From positions 138,038-202,037 of the forward strand of contig VZSF01017902.1 in NCBI GenBank assembly GCA_013398295.1: DNA of 64,000 nt, written 5' to 3'. The position numbers and the translations under genes are program-made. The notes below the pieces were generated by a model. That model had not been told where the DNA came from, made no database searches, and saw nothing but the letters and a program-made list of their open reading frames with translations. The stretch comes from Chionis minor. Lineage: Eukaryota > Chordata > Aves > Charadriiformes > Chionididae. Positions 14,201-27,800 of this stretch are shown piece after piece (position 1 is the first letter of the stretch; the number at the start of each line of letters is the position of its first letter).

Positions 14201-14581
14201 AGGAGCACAACTTGAGTTATTCCTGTTAATATCATAATACATAGGCCACATACTGCTTGTTTCTGAGGAATTAACACAGATGGTTGCAGTGTATTGTAGA
14301 GTAAGGCTCAGTGGCTCTCAAAACATGTCAAACCCTTTCCCATATCTCTTCCAGACCTGTGATGAGTCAAGTTTGACCTTGCCAGCTAATCTCTAAAAAG
14401 TCAGAGAACAGAAAAAACATTTTTTCTTTACTAAGAGTTCCCATGAAGATGTATCTACACATAAAGTATACTTAATTTATACCTATAAAGATATCATTTA
14501 ACTGCCTGTCTCTAGCTCACCTGAATTGAGCTCCTATAGAACCTGCTGTTGCTGTCCTTCGGCTTCTTCATTTTATTTCAG
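11282..14581. other. Unannotated AT-rich DNA
   Basis: No gene is recognised. A short TA/TG-rich patch lies at about 11560-11660. Small open frames, such as 12761-13030 on plus, carry no known motif. The sequence looks like ordinary intronic or intergenic DNA. Confidence 0.5.
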
Positions 14582-14700
14582 TGCAACTTCAAGCAGGAGA
14601 AGTAGGCTATTATTTGTACCAGTTTTAGATACTTATTTTTTTAATGAAAGACTACTTGTAAATCATTACGTTTGCACTCTAATCAAAGTTACAATCAAAG
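14582..14700 (+). other. Candidate internal exon, unidentified
   Basis: Seen: a pyrimidine-rich stretch ending in TTTATTTCAG comes immediately before 14582, and a near-perfect donor, AAAG then GTAAGTAAGT, follows 14700. Of the three plus-strand frames across the 119 bases, only one is open. It takes one base of a codon at the start and leaves one base at the end, encoding about 39 residues with a basic start and a hydrophobic, Leu/Val-rich middle. The other two frames hit stop codons. No protein family is recognised. Inference: this could be a coding exon, a non-coding RNA exon or chance. Similar splice pairs enclosing stops in all frames occur elsewhere in the window, so the prior is low. 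Confidence 0.15.
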
Positions 14701-16400
14701 GTAAGTAAGTAGGCAATAATTTATAATTTACTTTGTAAACCAAATGTAGTATTTTTAAAACTGGAACTATTCTGCTGTATCTTACTTAAAAACATTTAGG
14801 GGCAAAACAATACTTTTCCTATAATCACCTCTCTCAGTGGATTCTCTATATACTACCGGTAATACAAAACATAAATAATATGCCTTCCAGAAACATGATA
14901 ACGTTTTTTCTGTAATGAAGCAGTAGGATTTATTCCTTGAAACAAAATGTTCATGCTATATTTTATGAAACTAGCCACAAAGGAATGATATAGGGAGCTA
15001 TACACATTCTTCCCACTCCACATTTTGAAAAATAAAAGATATCTTTTAAATAATGAAATGCAGCATTTGAATCTATTGTCTGTGCTTTTTTTTCAAAGTA
15101 TGACCTAATCTGGTGTCCTGTCATTGTTTTGGCAGAACATGAAACAGCAAATATGTTAAATTTGAGTGGTTTCCTGCAATGTTATTCTATCAAACTGGCA
15201 ATTTCCGAAAGGATTTGGAAAGGAGTTTGCAATTCCTTAGGCACCAGGGAGGTCCAGCAATGGCTGCCAAGATGATCTGCAGCTCAAGCTGGTCCTAATA
15301 TCTGAGCACATAAAAACATTCTTTTTACTCCAATTTATTTTTAGGCCTAATCTTAAGCAGATTTGAGAAACCTTCTGAGTATCCACTGTTAGCACTTCAG
15401 GATGTAAAGGACTTGATATTAGTATTTTTATACTTTGCAGCACACAGAAAAAATTACACAATGCCTTCTCAAGAAGCCTTCAAACAGTAAAATTTTAATT
15501 ACAAAAATAAAACCACTCCAAGTAAAAAGAGAAAGCAAGCAATAACCAGACAGTAGATGTTACAAGCAAGGGCAGGATGCACCCTAGGATTCTTATATGT
15601 GTAATCATGTACTTAATCTGTAGTCCATGTACTTCACATACTTTTCATTATCGCCAACAAATCATGATGTTTCCAAGATGGTAGCAACTTGGAAGAAATC
15701 TGTGATTCAGTTGTGGTTTGGAACCAGCTCAAATTGCAACTTCGGAATAAGATCAAATTGGAAACCTAATACTTCAGCTAGCCTTATTGAACCCCAGCCT
15801 TTGGAGCAGGGACAAATGCTACATGGGATAACCTAAGTCTATAGGCTTAGTCCTATTTCTAACATGATGGATGAAGCAGAAAAGCTTTAAAACCCAGATG
15901 GTTTAGCGTACTCTGTCATTGCCATTTCAGATCACTACAGCCTAGCATCAACTTACCAAACCCTCTAAGAGTTTGGAAGTGCCAATTCATTAATGTAAAA
16001 CTTCTGAGGACTTTCTATTGTCTGTGAATAATATTAACCTCAGAAAATGCATCCACATAACAAAACTTCTCTTGCATCTTGCCTGCAACAGAGATACTTC
16101 TACTTCAATATTGCAGTGATGTTGTATTGAATGTACTCATTTTCAGGTGATAGAAAAATTATTTTATTTGTCAGCAAAAGCAAGTGAAAGCATCAACTAT
16201 AGAGACAATACCTGAAAAAAAGGAGATGCTCCTGAAGACAGCAAAAAAATTAAATAATAACTTCTAGGCCTCCCTGTGCAGAAAAGGAAACTCATAGAAA
16301 CAGAAAAAATCCAATGAAATGTAGAAAATACAATACTGGAACCGTATCAAAGCAAAATCTGAAGAGTATATTTTGGGCATTTTGTTTTTCTGTTCTGCTA
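14701..16400. other. Unannotated AT-rich DNA
   Basis: No gene, repeat family or regulatory element was recognised. Short open frames near 15237-15836 lack motifs. Confidence 0.5.
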
Positions 16401-16482
16401 ATTTGTCTGTCTGTCATACCCCTCACACCACCACCTTCACCACCTCTCCCTCTCCCCCTCCCCCCCAAAAAAAAAAAAAAAA
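16401..16482. repeat. C/T-rich tract joined to an A16 run
   Basis: Pyrimidine-rich sequence with growing C-runs (three, five, then seven C) passes abruptly into 16 A bases at 16467-16482. On the minus strand this gives closely spaced G-runs, a possible though weaker quadruplex site. It also creates a spurious Pro/Lys-rich open frame on the plus strand. Confidence 0.8.
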
Positions 16483-19177
16483 GGATACTAGTGTTTGGTC
16501 AAGAAGTTCTAAGTTTATGTAACCATTTTCTTTCTATTCTCTATTTCTGCAATGCAATACATAGCACCTGAAATTTCCACTGTCTTAATAAAAGTAATTT
16601 AGTCTCTACCCACATTGCAGATATGTTGATCAAAACTGATTCATCTACGTGTAATTATAAAAAGTTTCATATAGGCTCCCAATATTCAAAATCTCAGTTT
16701 TTTGAAACAAAAACAACTGAGGACAGGAAGCTGAAATTTGGACCAAAAAGCCCTGGTTTGGATTGAATCTAGTTGTGAGACTTTTAAAACCATATTTTGC
16801 ACATCTTGAGTAGATTTTACATTAATTTTAATATATGTTCAACATGTTTGGAAAATAGTCTTCTAAGGACATATTAGAATGTAACTTCAACATTGTTGGA
16901 TGATTCTCACCTAGTCAAAAGAGCCATTTATAAATGATACACAGAAATGCAGGCCTTGGAAAATTATTTTTCTGCAATATACTGTATCAAAATGTTCTCT
17001 TGACCTACAAAGATAAAGGCAAAACCAGAAAAGATATCAAATAATGCTAAATTAATTTTTAGTCAAAATCATTTTGGCAGAAAGTGTATGTTCAGAAACA
17101 TAAAGATGAATTGTAAATACATTATTTGTGCATATATCTTACTTTCTTATGTTAAAGACATTAAAAGTTTTATCATCTTTAAGAACATAATTAATCTATT
17201 CAATTGTGGGTTTGTAATTTTTTTTTTTTAAATAATTCATATTTAGAATTAAATGTTTCATTGGACTCACAATGATATTCCTTTCTTTTTCTAATAGTTC
17301 CAATAAATAGAAAAGTCTATTTGTTGGTACAGTTCTCATCCTGAGTTGTGTTCAAAATTCTTCTGCTTGCCACATCCTCAGACCTTAGCAGAGGGTAGCA
17401 GGTAATACTTAATGCAATGTAACAGGTAGGATAGTCAAAGTACATAAGGTTTGTCTTCTGAAAAGGAAGGGGACCTTCTGAAAAGTGAGGACCACGTATG
17501 GTCTTCACTGCCTTTTTTTATGCCAAATTTAGTGATGCAATCCTGACCATCCAATTGAATTTAGAGAGGTTCTTCCCTCTGTTCTTCAATGAAAAGGTGA
17601 GATGTGAGAAAAGGAAGCCTTCTTCCTGAGTAGACTACGGAAAACCACGTCCACCTTTTCTCTTGAACAGATACCAGTGCACAGACAGGCAGACAAAAAT
17701 CATGGTTCCAGAAGGAAAGCGGACAGGAGTGATGGTGCTTGTAATGTCTGTATATGGTGTATTTAGCCAGAGAGATCGTCAAAGTTTTACATAAGGCATA
17801 TACTCTCACTGGAGAACCTCAAGCAACGCACATGGATTTGGGGCATCCATATCTCAAAACAGGCAGAGGCCTTATGTAGAGGCTGCACTACTTCTACTTC
17901 ATTATACATCACAGACTTTTCACTTTAACTTTCTGTACTGCCTACTTAAATGTGCCTGAGTTTGAATTAATGCATTTAAGACGGAGACTTTCTTTCCTTC
18001 CTGTCTGATCCGGAGCAGTCTCTGTTCTTCTTCCACCCCTTGATGGCCAGTCATGTCAGGTCACAGGGCACAACACAATGTGGGAATTCTGGCTCACAAA
18101 CAGGGGGAGACAACAGTGAGGTTTGAAGGGAAATGCTACTTTAGCAGGCTTCTAAATAGTGTTTAGTGCTTCAGTTTGGAGAGGCAGACAGAACGCCATG
18201 AAAACTTATTACTACTGTTGCTGTCCTTCACAGGGCCTAGGGCCCGTGAAAGGGATTGGTATGTAAAGGGAAAGGATGGTTCAGTTGTCCCATCAAGTCA
18301 GATAAACCCAGTGGGCCATCCAAGCACTCTTAGGCTGCAAAAATAGAAAACGCTTCCCCCAAAAAGGGAAGGTGAAGTAGAAAATTTAGTACAATTACCA
18401 TTTTTCCATAATGAGAGAATAAGTGAGAATTTAGAAACAAATGTTAAATATTATTCACAAAGATCAGTGGGGATTTTAGACAGTGGACAGAAATTAGTTG
18501 ACTAAGTACGTATTTGAACTCTTTGATTTTTTCCAAATTTTAGTATCAAATTCTATTCCTTATTCCTTTGTAGTGGACAGTATTAAGTGACTCAAACAGC
18601 CATGTTTGAGTTAAATCTCTCTAGCAGAAATGGTTAGCTCCTCATGCACCCTAGTTACATGAAGTTTGATGTAGCTGCAGGTGAAATGAACTACAGAAAA
18701 TGTAAAAATATTATTGCAGTTGTTTGAGGCCTTTCATCCAGGAACATCCCACAAGATGCTGTTCAAAAGAGGAAAATCATAACTGCTGCTCAAATTAAGA
18801 GTGTGGGATAGATGTAGACAATTTCACATCATTACATTAAGGTCAACCACATGGTTAGTATGTGTTGCATTTAGCCTATTATTTTTGATAAAATGCCAAA
18901 TAGCTGAAACTGAAGGGAAGCTGGATTGTGATGATTTCTGTAAAGGATGGACAGATTCCAGTGGTGTTTAACCAGGCAGTTTCAGGTTTATATGGAGATT
19001 GTTTGTGTATTTGAATTGTATATTTTCTCTAATTCTTATTAATTTTTGTAGAAATTCCAAGAGAGAAGGTACGTATGGCAAGAAGACAAAGATTTTGCAT
19101 GTTTGAGATTTGGTACTATAAGATGCTAAGCACTCTCAGGTCTTCTTGGAGTGTTTAATTGCTGGCAGAGTTTTTAA
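16483..19177. other. Unannotated DNA
   Basis: AT-rich up to about 17.9 kb, then somewhat richer in G+C to 18.35 kb. No gene or repeat family is recognised. A short acceptor-like site followed by a GTACGT donor near 19050-19068 would enclose only a tiny exon and is not supported. Confidence 0.45.
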
Positions 19178-19285
19178 AATCACAGGATCACAGGAAAATT
19201 CAGGTGCGAAGGGACTCCAGGAGTCCATTAGTCTGACCTGCTCAAAGCAGGGACAGCTCTGAGGTCAGACAGGGCTCTGCATTTC
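19178..19285 (-). mobile_element. Old CR1 LINE 3' tail, minus orientation
   Basis: Read on the plus strand, the fragment opens with two degenerate copies of the reversed CR1 end repeat (CACAGGAT, CACAGGAA). It continues with the diagnostic CR1 3' sequence read backwards: AAGGGACTCCAGGAGT, then CTGCTCAAAGCAGGGACAGC and GAGGTCAGAC. The right edge is approximate. Only the 3' untranslated part and perhaps a few ORF2 bases remain. Mismatches to the expected end repeat indicate an old insertion. It has no coding capacity. Confidence 0.85.
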
Positions 19286-22200
19286 TTAAGAGTTCAGTGG
19301 CTATGCTGAAAGGCATTTACACAATTTCCTAGACTTTTTTCAGATTCCATGAAAGACAAAAACTGAGGGAGGAATAAACAATCAGGGGGAAATAATGGGA
19401 AACATTTTTTCATCTTTGTTAGCTGCAACCAGGAGCATGGAAAACACTGCGTGCTTGTGCCTTTTGGAACTGAGTACATGGAGCCAGAATGCAATAACAA
19501 ATGATGCAGGTTCGGTGACCCTACCCTTAACAGAGGTCTTTAAAGTGTCAACAATGTCGTCAATTGGTCTACATCCGTTGGGACGGAATCTCATAATCCA
19601 TCAAGCTTTATTAATTTCCTAGGATTAAAGGAATAATTACTGTGTAGCTCTGTGCTGACCACATGTCTTTGCCACTAGTCAAGACTCAGGGTTCTGTTAG
19701 CTCTTCAGACAAGTAGCTGCCTTTCAAAGATATTCTCTTTCACTGTGAACAATAATTCTTCTTTTGTGTACATTTCAGAAAAGAATTGAGTACCATGTTT
19801 TTAAAAGCAGGTCCTTTTCTTTCACTCTAACTCTGCTTACTAAACACATGGGATCTGCTAATGAGTGTTGATTGGGTTTGATCTTAGCCGGGAAATTTCA
19901 TCTACTAGTTTCTTCACCAGAAAGAAAAATAATTAGAGTGGCATTGACGTGAACATAATGACAAACCTATATACAGTAGGAAGGAAAATTTTGGAAATTA
20001 AAAAATAATATATGATCAAATGACATACTAAGGAACAAAGAAGAACATATAATGTATGATGCCTAGGGGTTCTAGGATAAGACTGCTGTTATGAGGTATC
20101 AATTGACTTTAAAACAGATCGCTAAATGTTATACAGGTATAAATATATCTAATACGCATGCATATATAGCTGTCCTTTCCTGTTTGTTACAACTCTGATG
20201 ATCCACAAAGCATTCTAGTTACAACATTTGTGAGGAAAAATCATTGAGATAGAAGGCATATGCTGGAGATTAATAGGTGGTCAACAAGAGGACATTGTTG
20301 AAGCCCATCAGTATTTCAGGCATTTCTCACAGCTCCGGTCAGAGGAACTATTTAACATGTTAATTTCATGTTTGTGATACTTGTATTTTGGCAATGGTCA
20401 TGCTCATGATACACCATTTAAATTCCATGTTTAACTGACAGGAAAGTTGTACCAAAGATGATAATTTCTATAATGCATTATACCCTTACATGTGTTTTCA
20501 ATTCTGAAGCTGAAAGAATTGATTTTGCTGATAATTTCATGTCAGTCCAGTGCATGAAAAGACTCATGGTTGTAATTAACATAGATATAACTGTGAAAAA
20601 GCTTAATTATTTTACAAAACCAGATAATTTATCAGTATACATTATTTTATCTGCAGAATCTACCTAAAATATATTAGAAAAATAGCACAAATATTAGCCA
20701 ATACAGACTGCATCTCTGTAATAAAAGTTTCTTGCTGGTGTCTATTTCTGTGCTGAAAGAGATTTTGAAAATATTTGAGTGCAAGCACATTTAATGATCT
20801 TTTACATAAATCAGAACCTGGTGCACAATTTCAGTCAGTTCTGGTCCTAATGATCCTTAGAAGTGCCTGCAAATACGCCTTCTAATATGATGCCTTCTAA
20901 TAACAGTCTGAGATCTCAGGTAAGTGATCAAGTTATGACACCTTAAGAAGGTATTGTCCATCAGTTGACCCACGACAGCTGATTTTGCAAATAGTCATAG
21001 CCTGCTCTAAACGCAAAGTAATGTAACTCAAATCATAGTGGTGGCTACTCGTGACTCAACTGGCTCATGTCAATGTTTAACTTGTTTGAATGTACAGACA
21101 CTCGAATGCATCCACAGTTAGCCTCTCATTAGATGGTTGGCATGTCCTCCCTCCTATGTCTGTCTTGGTTATACAGATCTGTGTGTTTCAGTGGCAGCCG
21201 AGATCATGAACGCATCTACTACAGACTTAAGAAGAGCTGTCAGATGCTACCACTCTTCCCTTTTTTTTTCTGATTAAACCTTCAGTCTTCAGTTTGCTTA
21301 AAAATACCCTCCCTGACTTACAGAAAAAGCAGAATTAGAAGTGAAAATGGAAGAAAAAAAAAAGACCAAAAAAAAAAAAGACTTGAGGACTTGGAAGGGA
21401 AAGACATGCAATGTGTTCCTGTCACTAAGGACAATTATGAAATTCTTTCCATTTCTTTAGGACATTAAATAACAGACTCTAAAGTTAAACACTTTAAGTC
21501 ATAAGACTATAAAATTCACACCTTAGATGTTTAAAACATCTGGAAGAGGATCTCCTTAGAACTTCAGTGATGCTTTCAAAGAAGTCTTGAAAAATGGGAA
21601 GTGCCAAAGGGCTGAAGAAAGCTGTTATTTTTTCAATACACAAAAAAAAAAAAATATTAGATACCAATAGCTAATTGGTATTGGTATAAGGGAGAGTAGA
21701 TATGGGATCTTATCAATTAAAAATGAAAGGATATTGCCACAAGTAATGGCAATTGTAACAGATTTATGGAAAATAAAATATTAGACTTATGCCATGTCAT
21801 TTAAATTGAGAAAACAATTTTGAGAAAGCATGGAACCAACTTCATCTAATCCTACATTACTGCAGGACCAAATGCACTCTCTCTGTAAAAGATTCTCCTC
21901 CAACTTGATTTTAGAGATACTATAATCCCTAAGTGTTTCAGTTTCTGTACAGCCACATGCCAGTTCTCAAATATGTTGCTCAAACCTCGTTAGCAGTCAA
22001 ATGGATTTTGTCCTGTCCTGTTATTAGCCCAGTAGACTTGCTGAACTGATCAATGCCATCTTAAAACATACTGAGACAAGGTTCCTCATTGTACTTGTCT
22101 TCCCTGTGTTAAAGAATACCATGGCCTTTCACTATTAGTGTATGTCATTTGCTTTTAATTTATCTTATCTGTCATGTTGCTGTCCTCTGGACTGTTGTCT

Positions 22201-24680
22201 CCTGGTCTCTATTCAGAACAACTATACCTTTCTTTTAAGAGTGAGGTTGAACGGCACAGGAATCCCAGCTGAATACATTATGGTGCAGTAGATCTGGAAT
22301 GATTATTTCTAGCATTTTATGTAAATTACATACAATTTTTGGTCCATAATGAGCTTGGTTTCATCTTAATTGAAGGGGTTTTTTGATTGTTGCTTTACTG
22401 GTATAACCTGCAGGGCAGTATATTGAAATTTTTTCTTCCCAAAAGCAAGAATTTGTTTTCTGCCTCCTACATATGGCACTGGTCTTTTCAAAATTGCATC
22501 TTGTTAAATTTGAACATTTTCTTAGTTTTCACTAATTTATTTTAAATTCTCATCATAGACTCAAATGCATACAGCCTCTGTGGCCTTGCTGTCATCTGTG
22601 AATGCCATCAATACAAACTCTATTCCATAACTGAAGTTGTTATTGCACAGAATGAATGAAATCAGGCTCAGGATAGACTTTTGGTTAATCCTATTTGAAA
22701 TACTCTGCAAGCTTGAGATGGAAATATTGATAACTATTCTTTGAAGCAAGACACACAGATTCCCCCACTCGCAATTGATTGAACTAGATCCAATTTGGAA
22801 ACAAACTAGCCACGCTCACATTGCTAGGCTTCTTTCAGTATCAGGTTGGTACATCAGGAGAGGGTGGTACTGCAAGATGAATCTTCCCAGGCTGTTGCCA
22901 GCCCAGGAATTGCACAGTGAAGACCTGCCCAACAGGTCTGAAAAAATCAGGAGAAATTAGAGCACATGATAAGCTATTGCAAGGTTGTGTAAGTGACAGA
23001 GTCCTCATGAAGACACAGACTTTACAAAGGCTTTCTACTCAACTCCATGTACCTACCTGCCACCACAGCTTGTAATGTTTTTTAGGGCTATCAGACCAGC
23101 CTAGACAGATCTTCTATTTTTTGTAGGTTTCCACGGAAACCAAAATATCTGTAAAGGCCTCTGATCTCTACCTGAGTTGACCTTATCCTCTATGAATCTT
23201 GAGTATGAAAGTGTAAAATTAATGAGAAAACTAGATCCAAGAAAAACTAATTATGCAATGGGTTGAAGGCACTATACGTTCATTTGGGAAAGGGTAGTAT
23301 CGTGGAAACTACACTTTCTCATTTCATGAAAAAAAGCTTGCTATATCAAATAAAAAAGATTTATTTCTCCATTGATTCATTGCTTGGAAACCATAGTACA
23401 TTCCTAAAAGACCTTCCTAGTGAGAATAGGACCCCTAACCGCAGGTTTTAGATGAACAGGAAATGGATCTCTCAAGTCTGTCACACAAATATGAAGCCCT
23501 GGAAAATATAATATAGTGTTACACAGTACAGGTGCATTGCTGAGATCACTTGGTGATGGTAACTTAGGTGAGGAAGGTCTATTCTTTTTCACAGTTGAGG
23601 AAAGAAATTTGTCAGTGACAAGAAGGATAGCTTACATGCCTCACATTCCTCAGTGCTGAAAATAATGAAGAGGGGGAGGAGAGGGAAAAATCAAATTTCA
23701 GCTAAGGAATCAGCAGTGAACTTAATGCAGGTGCAATATTTCTCAAGACAAAGGGTTTTTTGTTTCACCTCCATCTTATTCCATGAAAATGAACCCCTCC
23801 CCTCTCCCTCTCTTTATCAGCACAAAGTAGATTAAAAGGTTGATACCCTTTCCCTGCAAAGATATTTTTACAGTCTTCAGTCAAGTCGTTGGAGCAGGAT
23901 TGACTTCCTACAGAACTTAAAATAGCTTCAGTAAGTGTAGCAGAGTTCCACACAGGTTCACTAACCTGTCCAGTTTTGCTAACTGCTTCGCTGAATTACT
24001 TTCTGCATCTAGTGCTGCACAACTGTAACCTTTTGTACTCTTCCAAATCTATTAAAAACTTTGTTGAGCTAGCATATCACTCCAATCACTGAAATGACAA
24101 CTACAAACATACTTTAAATCCAGACTGAATCAAGACTGTGTTTAACCCCTGTGTTGCTGGAATTCATGGTATTTAGTTCTGGCCAAGAGAAAATGTAGGT
24201 TTTCAGTAGGTGAACATTTGATGGAAAAACTCTTGGTACTCTTACCAGGAGTTATTCGAACTCCATATTGATTGTAGAATACAGCTTCACTTCGTCATAA
24301 ACCTGTGACTTAAGAAATCTATTCAGTACTGAGAAGGAAATTTCAAATCGTGTCAAAGGCCAGCAGATATTATCAGAGCTACTAGGAACAGGGCAGGAAA
24401 AACGAACCTACTTTCTTGGGGAAGTGGATGCACAATTAACAACCTCTGGTAGTTTCCTAAAGGTGTGCGATGCATAGTTTTGAAGAGGGTTAAATATAAA
24501 ACAAAGCAAAAAAAAGCACACGCTTCTGAACAGCAACAAAACCTGTATGCAAATAATTTTCTCTTCTTCTCAGCCAACAATGAAATAGTCTGAATTCCTG
24601 TGATTCTGTCTGAGTCTTTGAATGAAATATAAAATCATCCTGTATTTAAATTGAGAAGAGCTGTGTTAACAGATTGACTG
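19286..24680. other. Unannotated DNA
   Basis: No gene recognised. Overlapping short open frames on both strands at 19382-19622 sit in CpG-containing sequence but match nothing known to me. Runs of A lie at 21354-21380 and near 21641-21653. A strong donor-like site (GTAAGTGATC) follows 20919, but every frame of the sequence in front of it contains stops. Confidence 0.45.
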
Positions 24681-24830
24681 GAGAAGTTTTGCCATCTCAA
24701 TCTTTCGAAGTTTTCAAGGCCCAGCCGGATAAAGGCCTGATCAACTTGGTCTGACCTCAGAGTTGCCCCTACTTTGAGCAGGAAATTGGACTAGAAACCT
24801 CTTAAGGTCCCTTCCCACATGATTTATCCT
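24681..24830 (+). mobile_element. Old CR1 LINE 3' tail, plus orientation
   Basis: The fragment contains the end of the CR1 ORF2 coding relic (GTTTTCAAGGCCCAGCCGGA) followed by 3' UTR signature sequence: CTTGGTCTGACCTCAGAG, TTTGAGCAGGAAATTGGACT and AGGTCCCTTCCCACATGA. The terminal 8-base repeat has decayed beyond recognition. The family is clear from these motifs; the left boundary is estimated. This is a 5'-truncated, inactive copy with no open frame. Confidence 0.85.
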
Positions 24831-27800
24831 ATTAACCTGTGTTAATAATAAAATTAAAGAACTAGAACCATTCATTAGCTGAGAACTATGAACAGTGATA
24901 ACTGGTATATGAAGTAAGAAAAAAATAACAATGCAAGCTTTACTTTTTGAGGAGAAAACTGTAAAATATAGATCTTTGCTAAAGCAGAATAAGGAAAGGT
25001 GAAAGATGTCCAGAGTAAATATATTTGCAATATGGATGTCACACAAATAGAGTCGGCCCAGCTTTGCTTTTCATTTAGAAGGCTACCACATGAAAATGAG
25101 AGCCTTTTCAGGTCATTTGTCATGAATACTAATACTCAGCACTTGCTCAGTAACATTTGGCATGAGAGTCCAGCGAGCACTGACTAGCCCACATCCACCC
25201 AGCTGAACTCTCCACCTGCCAGAACCGCAGAGGCTGTACATAGACTGCTCAGTGGACGCGTTTTCGCTCTGTACCAACTCCCAGACGATGCACAGACATT
25301 GTCTGGGAGACTCTTCTTGACACAACCCAAACTTCAACTCTTTGGAAAGATAAATGACTTTCAAAGACTGGGAACATTTCCTGGTGCTGTTTAAGCTGGT
25401 GACAACAACGATTTAACTATGATCCTCATACAACGGATGGAGGGAAGTCCTTTGGCAATGGACAGAAGCTCATCCTAGAGGTCTTGCAAAATCCTACAGA
25501 TACTGTACAGCAAGGTTAGGCCCTTACCATTTGAAAACAGCTTCACAGAGTTCTTTAAACGTAGGCACATTAGAAGCCTAAATTGACTACCTGCATCCTT
25601 TCTCATTAACTAGGGCATTATATTAACAAATTGAGAGAATTCAGAGGTGCCTGGCTGGTGGAACAAAACTGAGATTTGCAACTCCAAAATACATAATGAA
25701 TGACCTGTATTTACAGACACGCAAAGGTAGATTCTTCCATAAAAAAAGAGTGTCCTTCAGCATGCATCTTGATTTAAAAGTATTCTCAAAATTACTCAGA
25801 GATGAAAAACCAAAAAAGCATGAAATAAAGAACTGATGAAAAATACTTGTAATTTTTCTATTTTTCAGTTAGAATAAACAAGATGACAAAAACCCCCAAG
25901 GTCAGCAGCTTATATGGGACAAGAATTTCAATTTATGTCTATTCACTTGAATCATTATGGAGATAGTATTTAGCAGATTTGTATACATATAATAGAGAAG
26001 CTTTACATTAATTTTGTGTGTTTGTTCACCCATTGTTGTGCGTCACAGAATACATAACAGAGTATATGATGTGTGTCCCTGCTTCAATCTTGGTTTGGAA
26101 GTGGCCCCAAAACTCAAATGAACAATCGACAAGTATGATAATATTCCACGTGACTGAGACCTAGGATCCAATATATAATTATATCTTGACAAACCTGTGT
26201 GATTTATATTGGACTAAAGAAGACACTAATCTGGATAAAAGTAAATCTGGATCCTTTTTTAAAGAGAAATCCTAAACCGAAAGCATTCCTTGAATTATCA
26301 AAATGCATTAATACACTCATTAATGTCCCTGCCGTAACACAGCTTCATGTGCTTAACCAAAGGTAGATCTCAGTCATTGTATCATTTATTTATAGATATA
26401 CAATTTATAGATCCTAAATTGGCATAGTGACTGATTGACATACAGCAGAGAACATGCATAACAAACATAGTGCATATGCAGACACAAAATCAGTGAATGT
26501 CCAGGTCAAAAGCAATACTTCACTATCTAAATCCATTTGAATTTTAGCACTTCCATCAGAAAATGGTTTCTGTTCTGTGTAGTCAAATATTTCTGTGTGG
26601 AAACCTATGAAATCATCAGAAGAAAGACCTGGTATGGAACAAGTGAAAAGTAATTTTTGCTATCATATCTTATCTTTATACATGACTCCTCCACCAGCAT
26701 CAAGGGTAGTTCAGAGCTTGTTTATCATAAAGAGCAATTCTTGAGGGAATGCTATATACAGGACTCCATATATCATTATTAGAGGGCAGAATTGTGGTTG
26801 GAAATAGATCTTTTTTTTCTATTAAATCTTGTCCAGGAAAAAAAGGTTATAATTCAGGCACAATTTGAAGACCAAAGGATATATTCTTCCTTCATCCCAT
26901 TGTAACAGCATTTTGGCAAAATAATCTCAAAGTTCCTGTAAGAAGGCCCGCAGAAACACTGACAGAAAATCCATGAAATGTGAATGGGTGGGATGTGGAG
27001 GAAGTATTTATTTAGGGCTAAGTGTATGTGCACTCAGGCCTCCTGGTAGGGAGTCTGACATGCTCCTTCTGGACAACAAGAGGGTCCTTTTTGCCAGTAT
27101 CAGGGATGTAATGGTGTGTGTGACACACATCTTTGGTCTCACTCAGTGTCATCACTGTTACTTTCTCAGTAGATTAATCTGGGCGCCCTACTGTGCAGCA
27201 AAGTATCTCTGATAATGCATATAATGTTTTGAACTGTGAATAGTGAATGGATTTTAGTCTGTATTTTATTTTGTTATGCCTATTCATATCCAGCCTCCTC
27301 TCTATGAAATCTGTAGAACTATTCCAGATTTACACCACTATAATGGTGTGCAGAATCCAGTCACCTTACTTTTTACTTAGAATAAGAACCCTGAATAATC
27401 GTGACACTCTATAAAGAAGGAAAATTATTATGTGAAATCCAGAGCATACAACTTCCATTAGACAGGCGGAAAGAACGTCTACTATTTCACTTTGAAAATG
27501 CACCAGTAAGAGTTAAGTGAGGTGGGAATGATAGCCCATAAACCAGATCACAACAGCTGCACTCCATGTCCACTGCAGTTCCACAGAAAGAAGGAAAATT
27601 AATTTTAATTGTATTTCAGTCATTGGCTTAGATGATCTGGCAGCAACGCAGGGACTTTGGTGTAATTTTGTTTCTTGGCTCTGGTCCACTTAGCCTTGAC
27701 ATTAAAATAAAGGAATGCAGCCATAATACCAGAAATAACCTGGAAGAGGCCTATAGACTGTCCAGGGAAAAAGAGGGTTCTATATGTCTGATTTTAGCTG

